A stretch of 36,735 bases of DNA from Bacillota bacterium. GTDB lineage: Bacteria; Bacillota; Clostridia; Acetivibrionales; DSM-1351. The notes under the pieces are model-generated. The model ran no database searches and was not told the origin of the DNA. It worked only from the letters and a program-made list of their open reading frames with translations. The position numbers were made by a program, and so were the translations under genes. Location: contig JAEXFI010000042.1 in NCBI GenBank assembly GCA_023400235.1, forward strand, positions 1 through 36,735. The letters run 5' to 3'. Below, piece after piece: positions 8,096-15,567 of the stretch. How positions within the stretch are numbered: the first letter of the stretch is position 1; each line of letters starts with the position of its first letter.

Positions 8096-8326
8096 ACTTT
8101 ATTCATAAAGTCAATTACGGTTGGAACCTTCGCCTTCCCGACGAATATGTCTTTTAAGCATTTTATAAGGGTTTCAACGGTTTGGGTCTTAAGGAGGCTG
8201 TACTTCAAGAGGCTTTAGCCTCAAACCCAAACTATGGGCTTTCAGCCGATAGTAATTGACTTTGCACAACAGGTCAATTTATAAGTTGCTTTTCGCAGGA
8301 ATGCAGACTTTCAGCTGCAATCATAT
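8096..8326 (-). ncRNA. Candidate structured RNA or leader, minus strand
   Basis: Between a good minus-strand promoter and the zinc-ribbon gene lies a nested set of helices. The closing stem is a perfect 12 bp (8107-8118 with 8252-8263). Inside are GTTTGGGT/ACCCAAAC (8180-8187 with 8225-8232), GAGGC/GCCTC (8209-8213 with 8218-8222) and CTAT-G-GGCT/AGCC-G-ATAG (8232-8252). The segment 8254-8260 can instead pair with 8273-8279, and 8107-8111 can instead join hairpin 8096-8111, so two alternatives exclude the closing stem. Loops are purine-rich on the minus strand. No known RNA family was recognised by eye. The alternative is a decayed coding region, since a 39-codon open frame ends here. Confidence 0.5.
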
Positions 8327-8333
8327 TTATTTA

Positions 8334-8362
8334 ATTGTAGTGGTGCGGCTAATAATTTTCAA
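8334..8362 (-). promoter_or_regulatory. Sigma-A-type promoter, minus strand
   Basis: On the minus strand TTGAAA (8362-8357), a 17-base spacer and TACAAT (8339-8334) predict a transcript starting near 8327 and reading through the structured stretch toward the zinc-ribbon gene. Confidence 0.6.
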
Positions 8363-8397
8363 GACAACTATAAAAAATTTACAATAAGTTTATTTTC

Positions 8398-8426
8398 TTG
8401 ATATTTGACTGAGAGTATGTTAAAAT
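8398..8426 (+). promoter_or_regulatory. Sigma-A-type promoter, plus strand
   Basis: TTGATA (8398-8403), a 17-base spacer and TAAAAT (8421-8426) predict a start near 8433, about 270 bases before the TM1266-like gene. It is back-to-back with the minus-strand promoter at 8334-8362. Confidence 0.65.
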
Positions 8427-8430
8427 ATTA

Positions 8431-8673
8431 TCAATATATTCCGCTTGAATATATTGGCAGGTACATAGGCATTCCAAACTCAAAGCCGCTGCTGAGAGTG
8501 AGGGGCGTGGCATGGGCAAATCAGACTGTTATTTTGGCTCATGCTGTAAAAGTTTATATTTATATCGCTCTGCTTGCGAGGGTTAGTCCCAAGTTGAAAG
8601 ACGGTACTGTGTTTCTGGAGAATGTTTCTTTAGGATAAAAACCCTGTGCCGTTTTGGTCGCAGGGTTTATTTG
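8431..8673 (+). ncRNA. Candidate structured leader RNA or sRNA before the hydrogenase-accessory genes
   Basis: From the plus-strand promoter to an intrinsic terminator, about 240 bases hold several helices: a 9-bp 5' hairpin CAATATATT/AATATATTG (within 8431-8457), GCATGGGC/GCTCATGC (one G-T pair) further on, GGG-N5-CCC, and a GAAA-rich stem near 8595-8615. It ends in the terminator at 8639. This promoter-structure-terminator layout fits a riboswitch/attenuator for the genes that follow or a free small RNA. No known class was recognised. The stretch also contains a 77-codon open frame (8405-8638) without a ribosome site, judged less likely. Confidence 0.45.
8639..8673 (+). terminator. Intrinsic terminator upstream of the TM1266-like gene
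   Basis: AAACCCTG (8639-8646) pairs with CAGGGTTT (8661-8668), followed by a T-rich tail. It lies between the promoter at 8398 and the coding region at 8706, so it either ends a small RNA or acts as an attenuator. Confidence 0.7.
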
Positions 8674-8705
8674 TTGTCATGGAAAGCAGACACGGAGGTA
8701 TAGTG

Positions 8706-8951
8706 ATGGAAACAAGAATTGCACTGATAGGTATCATAGTTGACGACGTTTCAGCCACAGACAAGCTGAACGGTATTCTGCACGACTTTGGAAAATATAT
8801 AATAGGAAGAATGGGCATACCCTATCGCCAAAAGGACGTATGTATTATCAGCGTTGTGATAGACGCTCCCAATGATGTGATAAGCTCCCTTTCGGGGAAA
8901 CTGGGTATGGTTCCCGGGGTTAATATCAAAACTGTCTATTCTAAGGTTTAA
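8706..8951 (+). CDS. TM1266-like [FeFe]-hydrogenase system regulator
   Basis: An 81-residue ACT-like protein of the family typified by Thermotoga TM1266, commonly annotated as iron-only hydrogenase system regulator. It starts METRIALIGIIVDD and has the family pattern of a beta strand, a helix over the middle (DKLNGILHDF), an R-x-G-I/M-P-Y-R segment and a VCIISVVID strand. The biochemical role is not established; the family is known mainly from its linkage to hydrogenase genes, and hydG follows here. ATG 8706 has GGAGG at 8695-8699. A longer open frame from 8646 would start inside the terminator and is rejected. Confidence 0.82.
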   Translation: METRIALIGIIVDDVSATDKLNGILHDFGKYIIGRMGIPYRQKDVCIISVVIDAPNDVISSLSGKLGMVPGVNIKTVYSKV

Positions 8952-9011
8952 TTGCATGATTGACGGAGGTCATAACAAGGTTTTAAAGAAATTTTTAAGC
9001 AAATAAAAATG

Positions 9012-9054
9012 TGGCACCGATTCCATGCCGTGACTTTCATGGAGTTTTGTGCCA
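9012..9054 (+). promoter_or_regulatory. Hairpin in the hydG leader beside its ribosome site
   Basis: TGGCAC (9012-9017) pairs with GTGCCA (9049-9054), and inside it TCCATG (9022-9027) with CATGGA (9038-9043). The stem ends directly against the G-rich ribosome site (9055-9064), so folding could influence hydG translation. Structure by inspection, function inferred. Confidence 0.45.
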
Positions 9055-9064
9055 GGTGGGGGGC

Positions 9065-10489
9065 ATGGAAATAAATATGTATAACAGCAAATCAATGGTG
9101 GCAACTGAGTTCATTGAACATGAGGAAATATTAAATACACTTGAGTTTGCAAACAAAAACAGGGAAAACAGGGTTTTGCTTGAGGAAATACTGGAAAAAG
9201 CCGGGCAATATAAAGGGCTGACATACAAAGAGGCGGCAGTTCTTTTGGAATGCGAGCTTGAAGAGATAAAAGACAGAGTATTTTCCTTGGCGGAGCACAT
9301 AAAGAAAAAGTTCTATGGAAACCGTATAGTGATGTTCGCACCCCTTTATCTGTCAAACTACTGTATAAATGAATGCAGATACTGCCCCTATCATGGGTCT
9401 AACAGGCATATTGCAAGAAGACAGCTCTCTGGGGAGGATATTGTCAGAGAAGTAATGGCTTTGCAGGATATGGGACATAAGCGGCTTGCCCTGGAAACAG
9501 GAGAGGACCCTGAAAATTGCCCCATTGAATATGTACTTGAAAGCATTAAAACCATATACGGCATTAAACATAAAAACGGCGCAATCAGAAGGGTAAATGT
9601 GAATATAGCAGCCACAACCGTAGAAAATTACAGAAAGCTTAAAGACGCTGGCATAGGTACTTACATTCTTTTTCAGGAAACCTACCACAAGCCCACCTAC
9701 GAATATCTGCACCCAAAGGGGCCCAAGCACAATTATGCGTATCACACGGAGGCAATGGACAGGGCCATGGATGCAGGGATTGATGATGTAGGCCTGGGTG
9801 TTCTCTTCGGGCTGAACCTGTATAAGTATGACTTTGTGGGGCTGCTGATGCACGCCCGGCATCTGGAGGATGCAATGGGTGTGGGCCCGCACACCATAAG
9901 CGTTCCAAGAATAAGGCCTGCTGATGATGTGGATATCAATGAGTATTCAAATGCAATTCCTGATGAAATATTTGAAAAAATCGTTGCTATTTTAAGAATA
10001 GCAGTACCCTATACAGGAATCATCATGTCAACCAGGGAATCGGAAAAGACCCGCGAGGAATGCCTGAAGCTTGGTGTTTCCCAAATCAGCGGAGGTTCCT
10101 CAACCAGTGTGGGAGGGTATGCCGAAAAAGAAGCACAAAATACTGCTCAATTTGAGGTTAATGATACCAGGACCCTGGACCAGATAGTAAACTGGCTTAT
10201 AAGACTTGGGTATATTCCCAGCTTCTGTACTGCCTGTTACCGTGAAGGCAGAACCGGAGACAGGTTCATGAGACTTGTAAAAACCGGAGCCATTGCAAAT
10301 GTCTGTCAGCCCAATGCCCTTATGACGCTTAAGGAATATTTGGAGGATTATGCCTCCCCGGATACTAAAAATCTTGGAGAAAAAATGATACAAGATGAGG
10401 TTGAAACTCTTGGAAACCAAGATGTGAAAAGGATAGTTAAAGAGCATCTGAGTGAACTTAACAAGGGTAAAAGGGATTTCAGGTTTTAG
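9065..10489 (+). CDS. hydG: [FeFe]-hydrogenase maturase HydG (tyrosine lyase)
   Basis: A 474-residue radical-SAM enzyme that splits tyrosine to p-cresol and a glycine-derived fragment, yielding the CO and CN- ligands of the hydrogenase H-cluster. The radical-SAM motif is C100-x3-C104-x2-C107 (NYCINECRYC). The C-terminal CX2CX22C motif binding the auxiliary Fe-S/dangler iron cluster is C388, C391 and C414 (FCTACYREG onward). Sequence is close to the clostridial type throughout. It cooperates with HydE (not in this window) and HydF (next gene). Start: ATG 9065 follows a G-rich ribosome site; ATG 9080 (MYNSK) matches the usual HydG N-terminus and is a real alternative. Confidence 0.96.
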   Translation: MEINMYNSKSMVATEFIEHEEILNTLEFANKNRENRVLLEEILEKAGQYKGLTYKEAAVLLECELEEIKDRVFSLAEHIKKKFYGNRIVMFAPLYLSNYCINECRYCPYHGSNRHIARRQLSGEDIVREVMALQDMGHKRLALETGEDPENCPIEYVLESIKTIYGIKHKNGAIRRVNVNIAATTVENYRKLKDAGIGTYILFQETYHKPTYEYLHPKGPKHNYAYHTEAMDRAMDAGIDDVGLGVLFGLNLYKYDFVGLLMHARHLEDAMGVGPHTISVPRIRPADDVDINEYSNAIPDEIFEKIVAILRIAVPYTGIIMSTRESEKTREECLKLGVSQISGGSSTSVGGYAEKEAQNTAQFEVNDTRTLDQIVNWLIRLGYIPSFCTACYREGRTGDRFMRLVKTGAIANVCQPNALMTLKEYLEDYASPDTKNLGEKMIQDEVETLGNQDVKRIVKEHLSELNKGKRDFRF

Positions 10490-10725
10490 CAAGTAGTTTT
10501 AAGCAGCAATATTTTTATTTAAATAAATCGTTGTGACGGTTAAAAATGTGGTAAAAGGCAAGGATTGCCTGGACTTGTGAATTTCCATCAAGGAGGCTGC
10601 AGTGAGCAGACTTGCGCTTAATGACTTTATTAATCAGCATAACAGGTAAATATAAAATTATAAAGATTAATTGGCAGCCAATATATTTGAGTGCTTTTAC
10701 AGCACGGACAGGAGATGATTTTAAT
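10490..10725 (+). other. Gene-free spacer between hydG and hydF
   Basis: About 236 bases with no convincing gene. A small GGCAA/TTGCC hairpin lies near 10557-10569, and a GGAGG at about 10591-10595 has no good open frame behind it. No terminator is visible, so hydF may be co-transcribed with hydG. Confidence 0.5.
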
Positions 10726-11916
10726 ATGAGTCTTACCAACACCCCCAGTGCAAACAGGCTTCACATTGCCTTGTTTGGAAGAAGAAACAGCGGTAAATCT
10801 TCGTTAATAAATGCTATTACAGGACAGGATATTGCCTTGGTTTCCGAAGTGGCAGGAACAACAACCGACCCGGTGTACAAAGCGATGGAGCTGCACCCCA
10901 TCGGTCCGGTTATGTTTATAGATACTGCCGGCTTTGATGATGAAGGCACCCTTGGCGAAATGAGAATTGAGAAGACTAAAAAGGCAGTTTTGAAAACTGA
11001 TGTGGCCATAGTATTTTTTTGCGATACCCAGTTATCGCTTGAGAGGGAATGGGTTTCAGAACTGAGAAAAAGGAAGATACCTGTTATTCCGGTAATAAAC
11101 AAGGCAGATATTATGGAAAATACAGCAGAGATCCAAAAGTGTGTAAATGAGACTCTCGGGCTTTCACCGATAATAATTAGTGCCAAGGAAAAAACCGGGC
11201 TTGACGCTGTGAGAGAAGAACTGATAAAGGCCGTTCCAGAGGATTTTGAAATAAAGAGCATTACCTCACATCTGGTGGAGGAAGGCGACCTTGTACTTCT
11301 GGTCATGCCCCAGGATATCCAGGCTCCCAAGGGAAGGCTTATCTTGCCTCAGGTTCAGATTATAAGGGATTTGCTGGACCTAAAGTGCCTGGTGATGAGT
11401 GTCACCACAGACAAGCTGGAACAGGCGCTCAAGACCTTGGTGCAGCCTCCAAAACTCATAATAACCGATTCACAGGTTTTTGGGAAAGTATATGCACTCA
11501 AGCCTGAAGAAAGCCTGCTGACTTCTTTTTCGGTGCTTTTTGCAGAGTACAAGGGAGATATAGCAGCCTATGTGGAGGGGGCGCAAGCCATAGACAAGCT
11601 GACGGAAGACTCGGCGGTGCTGATTGCCGAAGCCTGTACCCATGCACCTCTCAGTGAAGACATTGGTCGCATTCAATTGCCAAGGCTGCTCAGGCAGAAG
11701 GCGGGAGAGAGTATTACCATTGATATAGTCAGCGGTACGGATTTCCCCAAGGATCTGTCAAAATATTCCCTGGTTATTCAGTGCGGCTGCTGCATGTTCA
11801 ATAGAAAATATGTACTGACGCGTATTGCGGTTGCGCAGGAACAGGGAGTGCCTGTCTGTAATTACGGAATTGCCATTGCAAAAATGAGCAATATTCTGGA
11901 CAAGGTGGCTCTATAG
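10726..11916 (+). CDS. hydF: [FeFe]-hydrogenase maturation GTPase HydF
   Basis: A 396-residue scaffold GTPase that receives the di-iron subcluster made by HydE/HydG and transfers it to apo-hydrogenase. The N-terminal TrmE/Era-like G domain has P-loop GRRNSGKSS (18-26), G2 region GTTTDPV, DTAG and NKAD. The C-terminal cluster domain has C304-T-H306 and, 46 residues later, C353-G-C-C356, matching the HydF CxH...CxxC iron-sulfur ligand pattern. Start ATG 10726 has GGAG at 10711-10714; the open frame extends to 10612 without a better site. HydE is absent nearby, so the maturation set is split in this genome. Confidence 0.95.
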   Translation: MSLTNTPSANRLHIALFGRRNSGKSSLINAITGQDIALVSEVAGTTTDPVYKAMELHPIGPVMFIDTAGFDDEGTLGEMRIEKTKKAVLKTDVAIVFFCDTQLSLEREWVSELRKRKIPVIPVINKADIMENTAEIQKCVNETLGLSPIIISAKEKTGLDAVREELIKAVPEDFEIKSITSHLVEEGDLVLLVMPQDIQAPKGRLILPQVQIIRDLLDLKCLVMSVTTDKLEQALKTLVQPPKLIITDSQVFGKVYALKPEESLLTSFSVLFAEYKGDIAAYVEGAQAIDKLTEDSAVLIAEACTHAPLSEDIGRIQLPRLLRQKAGESITIDIVSGTDFPKDLSKYSLVIQCGCCMFNRKYVLTRIAVAQEQGVPVCNYGIAIAKMSNILDKVAL

Positions 11917-12052
11917 CCTTGTTCTTCCGCCTTGTCCTGCAAGCAATTTCCACTCGGGCAATTTTTGTTTATATGTTACTGGAAATTGCTTAGGAAAATA
12001 TTTACAAAATACTTAAGTAAACCTTATAAATTATCAAAAGCTTACAAAAATA

Positions 12053-12080
12053 TTGCATAATTAAATTAATATGATAATAT
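12053..12080 (+). promoter_or_regulatory. Possible promoter upstream of mbl
   Basis: TTGCAT (12053-12058), a 16-base spacer and TAATAT (12075-12080) lie in a very AT-rich 280-bp spacer before the mbl gene. The base composition makes chance matches likely. Confidence 0.3.
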
Positions 12081-12196
12081 AAATAATAGATAAATTTAAC
12101 TTGAATAATTGTAATATTTTATGTGGTATTTAATATCTATATAAATAATGTATATTCTTGTTAGCTATCAAATTGTTTTAAGGGGAGTTGTTATAT

Positions 12197-13222
12197 TTGG
12201 GTTTTGGACAGGATATAGGAATAGATTTGGGAACTGCTACAGTACTTGTTTATATTAAGGGTAAGGGTATCGTTTTGAGAGAGCCTTCCGTTGTTGCCAT
12301 AGATAAGAATACAAATAAATTATTGGCGGTAGGTGAAGAAGCCAGAAGAATGCTGGGCAGAACCCCCGGGAATATAGTTGCTATAAGGCCTTTGCGTGAA
12401 GGTGTTATATCCGATTATGACATTACGGAGCGAATGCTGAAGTACTTTATAAACAAGGTCACCGGAAGCAGGAGGTTCTTCAAGCCGAGAATAATGGTGT
12501 GCGTACCCAGCGGTGTTACCGAGGTTGAGAAGCGTGCCGTCATAGATGCCTCCATGCAGGCGGGAGCCAGAAAGACCTACCTGATTGAAGAACCCATAGC
12601 TGCGGCTATTGGAGCCGGCATTGACATAGCAAAGGCATGTGGAAGCATGGTCGTTGATATGGGCGGAGGTACCACCGACATAGCCGTCATATCTCTTGGC
12701 GGAACTGTTGTGAGTACATCCATAAAGGTTGCCGGAGACAAGTTTGACGAGGCAATTGTAAGGTATATGCGCAAAAAGCATAATATAATGATAGGCGAAA
12801 GAACTGCCGAGGAACTCAAAATCAACATTGGCACAGTTTTTCCCAGAGTTCAGGAAGTGACTATGGACATAAGAGGGAGAAACCTTATTTCAGGTCTTCC
12901 GAAAACCATAACAATATCCTCAACTGAGATGATGGAGGCGCTGGAAGAGCCTATTTCCAGTGTTGTTGAAGCTGTTCACTCCGTATTGGAGCGAACACCG
13001 CCGGAATTGGCTGCGGATATCAGCGACAGAGGTATAGTCATGACCGGAGGCGGAAGCCTTATATACGGGCTGGATAAACTCCTTCAGGAAAAAACAGGCA
13101 TAAATGTCATTATAGCAGACGATTCCATATCCTGTGTGGCACTGGGTACCGGAAAGGCTCTGGACAACATAGAAGCAATTGAAGAAACCGCCTTGTCTGA
13201 AAGCAGAGGCAACAGACGATAA
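12197..13222 (+). CDS. mbl: MreB-family actin homolog, Mbl type
   Basis: A 341-residue bacterial actin that organises cell-wall synthesis along the cylinder at the inner membrane face. ATPase motifs: phosphate 1 IGIDLGTATV (7-16), phosphate 2 DMGGGTTD, and the adenosine motif GIVMTGGGSL. The assignment to Mbl rather than MreB rests on similarity to Bacillus Mbl (DIGIDLGTAxVLxxxKGKGIVLxEPSVVA) and on the flhO/flhP-type genes directly downstream, the arrangement seen in Bacillus. Start: TTG 12197 has AGGGGAG ending nine bases upstream, whereas the in-frame TTG 12188 touches it. A strong terminator separates it from the rod genes. Confidence 0.9.
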   Translation: MGFGQDIGIDLGTATVLVYIKGKGIVLREPSVVAIDKNTNKLLAVGEEARRMLGRTPGNIVAIRPLREGVISDYDITERMLKYFINKVTGSRRFFKPRIMVCVPSGVTEVEKRAVIDASMQAGARKTYLIEEPIAAAIGAGIDIAKACGSMVVDMGGGTTDIAVISLGGTVVSTSIKVAGDKFDEAIVRYMRKKHNIMIGERTAEELKINIGTVFPRVQEVTMDIRGRNLISGLPKTITISSTEMMEALEEPISSVVEAVHSVLERTPPELAADISDRGIVMTGGGSLIYGLDKLLQEKTGINVIIADDSISCVALGTGKALDNIEAIEETALSESRGNRR

Positions 13223-13237
13223 ACCGAATATATATGG

Positions 13238-13273
13238 AGAGTTGGCTTTGAAATTTTAAGCCGGCTCTTTTTT
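13238..13273 (+). terminator. Intrinsic terminator after mbl
   Basis: Eleven-bp stem AGAGTTGGCTT (13238-13248) with AAGCCGGCTCT (13258-13268), two G-T pairs, loop of nine, followed by a run of T. Confidence 0.85.
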
Positions 13274-13346
13274 ATATAATTTGTATTAAGTAAACGTGTG
13301 ATAATACCGATATTTATTTGATGACTTTTATACGAGGAGATTTCTC

Positions 13347-14135
13347 ATGATTAGAGGTTTATATACTTCTGCATGGAGTATGATTGCAAACAGTAAGAAG
13401 ATGGATGTCATTACAAATAATCTGGCCAACGTGAATACGGCAGGCTATAAGAAGGACACTGTTGTTTTTGAGAGCTTTCCTGAGCTTTTGGCCAAGAGGA
13501 TAAATGATAGCAAAAATTCCTCCAACATTGGTTCCATGGAGCTTAGCAGTGATGTGGGAGAAGTATATACATATTTTACTCAAGGTCAGCTAAACCAGAC
13601 CAACAACAGGATGGACATTGCCATAAGCGATGACGGCAGAGGTGAAAAAGCAAGTCCTGCCTTTTTTACAATCGGTGTTCCAGATCCTTCTGATAACAAT
13701 AATATAAAAGAGTACTATACAAAGGATGGTTCCTTTGTTTTAAATTCAAATAACCAGTTGGTTACAAGAGACGGCAATTTCGTTCTGGGACAAAATGGTC
13801 CTGTAACTCTTGAGCCTGGCGAATTTGCTGTAGATGACAGTGGGAATATCGTTCAGAATGGTGCTGTAATAGACACCATCAGACTCGCACAGTTCAATGA
13901 TGCAACGAAACTCAGGAAATTCGGGGACAACCTGGTGGAAAATTCGGGCAGTGAAATTTCGGCATTTACCGGAAAGGTTATGCAGGGCTTCAGCGAAGAA
14001 TCAAATGTTAATGTTATTGATGAAATGGTGGATATGATTACTGTTATGAGGGCATATGAAGCAAACCAGAAGCTGCTTCAGACTCAGGACTCACTGCTTG
14101 AAAAGACTGTTAATGAAGTGGGCGTCGTAAGATAA
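13347..14135 (+). CDS. flhO: Flagellar basal-body rod protein (FlhO/FlgG family)
   Basis: A 262-residue rod/hook family protein of the basal-body axis, secreted by the flagellar type III apparatus without a cleaved signal. The N-terminal rod signature is at about residues 15-35 (KKMDVITNNLANVNTAGYKK) and the C-terminal heptad-like helix runs from SNVNVIDEMVDMITVMRAYEANQKLL to the end. The Bacillus counterpart next to mbl is flhO; the symbol follows that synteny, and flgF or flgG would be equally used. Ribosome site GAGGAG precedes ATG 13347. It pairs with the next gene as a duplicated set. Confidence 0.85.
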   Translation: MIRGLYTSAWSMIANSKKMDVITNNLANVNTAGYKKDTVVFESFPELLAKRINDSKNSSNIGSMELSSDVGEVYTYFTQGQLNQTNNRMDIAISDDGRGEKASPAFFTIGVPDPSDNNNIKEYYTKDGSFVLNSNNQLVTRDGNFVLGQNGPVTLEPGEFAVDDSGNIVQNGAVIDTIRLAQFNDATKLRKFGDNLVENSGSEISAFTGKVMQGFSEESNVNVIDEMVDMITVMRAYEANQKLLQTQDSLLEKTVNEVGVVR

Positions 14136-14262
14136 GAAACGTCCTTGTTACATGGAATAGAATCTGATTTAATTTATATTATTATTTGAGGCATGCCGGC
14201 AGGTACATGGACACATTAGGCAGAACCATGTACACTTATGTTTCCTTCAGGAGGATAAAACT

Positions 14263-15075
14263 ATGATGAGAGCCTTATGGACAGCGGGTTCAGGTATGAA
14301 AGCCCAGCAGTTCAATGTAGATGTTATTTCAAATAACCTGGCAAATGTAAATACAACCGGCTATAAAAAGCAACGAGCAGAATTCAAAGATCTCCTGTAT
14401 GAGACAATGAGCAGGGCATATGTTCTGGACAACAGCGGAAAGCCTGTGAATCTGCAGGTTGGGCATGGAACTGCCGTAAATGCTACCGTGAGAAATTTCG
14501 AGTCCGGCAATGTTGACAAAACCAATTCACCGTTGGATTTTGCCATAGAGGGAGAAGGTTTCTTCACCATTCTTGGCTCGGACAGTGTTGTAAGGTATAC
14601 TCGGGACGGTTCCTTCAAAATAAGTGTTACAGAGGATGGAATGAGAAAGCTGACCACCTCTGACGGGTATTCAGTATTGGATGACACGGAACAGGAAATT
14701 GTTTTTGACTCTGATGTTGACATAACAAGCCTGATAGTAGATCCTCAGGGACAGATAAGCTATAAGAATGCGGAAGGTGAGACGGTGGCCATGGGACAGA
14801 ATATGGGAATGGTTGACTTTCCAAACAAGTACGCCCTGGAGGCGGTAGGTAAAAACCTGTTTGAAAGGAATTCCGCAACGGGGGAACCTGTTCAGGCAAG
14901 TCAGGATGAAACAGGAAAGAGCACTATCTCACAGTACTACCTGGAATCCTCAAATGTATCGGTTGTGGATGAAATGGTAAAGCTAATAGTAGCCCAGAGA
15001 GCGTATGAGGTCAGTTCCAAAGCCATACAGCAATCTGACGACATGCTGCAGATTGCAAATAACCTGAAGAGATAG
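14263..15075 (+). CDS. flhP: Flagellar basal-body rod protein (FlhP/FlgG family)
   Basis: A 270-residue FlgG-type rod protein, paralogue of the preceding gene. The N-terminal motif NVDVISNNLANVNTTGYKK is followed by the FlgG-specific loop, and the C-terminal motif is SNVSVVDEMVKLIVAQRAYE. It probably forms the distal rod. ATG 14263 is preceded by AGGAGG eight bases upstream; an ATG at 14266 is also possible. The symbol is by analogy with the Bacillus mbl-flhO-flhP cluster. Confidence 0.87.
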   Translation: MMRALWTAGSGMKAQQFNVDVISNNLANVNTTGYKKQRAEFKDLLYETMSRAYVLDNSGKPVNLQVGHGTAVNATVRNFESGNVDKTNSPLDFAIEGEGFFTILGSDSVVRYTRDGSFKISVTEDGMRKLTTSDGYSVLDDTEQEIVFDSDVDITSLIVDPQGQISYKNAEGETVAMGQNMGMVDFPNKYALEAVGKNLFERNSATGEPVQASQDETGKSTISQYYLESSNVSVVDEMVKLIVAQRAYEVSSKAIQQSDDMLQIANNLKR

Positions 15076-15171
15076 GCAGTATTAATGCATAAGTTTACAT
15101 GTAAAGTATAAAGGCAAAGACATTTTCTTGTTGTGAATATATTTGTTTTTACATACGGACAGGAGAGTTTT

Positions 15172-15567
15172 ATGGCAATAGGCGGAATAGATGTAAATGC
15201 AAAAGGTTCTGTGGACAGTGCACAGGCGTATCGAACCGGCGCTAAGGAGGACAGCTTTGAAAAGCGATTGAAGGAAGCTGCCCAAAAGGGCGATGATGCA
15301 CAGCTGAAACAGGTGTGCAAGGAGTTTGAAGGCATTTTTCTGAATATGATGTACAAGCAGATGAAGGCTACAGTACCAAAATCAGACTATCTGCAGAGTG
15401 ACTACGGTACCGAAATGTACAATACCATGCTGGATGAAGCTTTGGTGGAGGTTATGTCGCAGAAGGGTATTGGTTTGGGCGACTACATGTACAAGCAGTT
15501 GGCCCGGCAGTATTTAAAGACTGGCAGTGCTGAAGCCGCCGGAGGAGTAGTTGATGAAAAAAAATAA
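15172..15567 (+). CDS. Rod-binding protein, FlgJ N-terminal domain type
   Basis: A 131-residue protein with the rod-binding (FlgJ-N) domain over about residues 40-115. The key stretch is VCKEFEGIFLNMMYKQMK followed by GTEMYNTMLDEALVEVMSQ and GIGLGDYMYKQL. It lacks the muramidase half of enterobacterial FlgJ, so it should act only as rod chaperone/cap; wall cutting must come from another enzyme. ATG 15172 follows AGGAGAG. Its end overlaps the next gene by 14 bases, implying translational coupling. Confidence 0.85.
   Translation: MAIGGIDVNAKGSVDSAQAYRTGAKEDSFEKRLKEAAQKGDDAQLKQVCKEFEGIFLNMMYKQMKATVPKSDYLQSDYGTEMYNTMLDEALVEVMSQKGIGLGDYMYKQLARQYLKTGSAEAAGGVVDEKK

Noticed and set aside
8081..8199. 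39-codon minus-strand frame ending KVPTVIDFMNKVL
   Set aside because: No start codon or ribosome site, and a stop just upstream; the region's long-range pairing fits an RNA better. A decayed gene is not excluded.
8405..8638. 77-codon open frame upstream of the TM1266-like gene
   Set aside because: It starts inside the promoter, has no ribosome site or recognisable family, and overlaps stems ending in a terminator.
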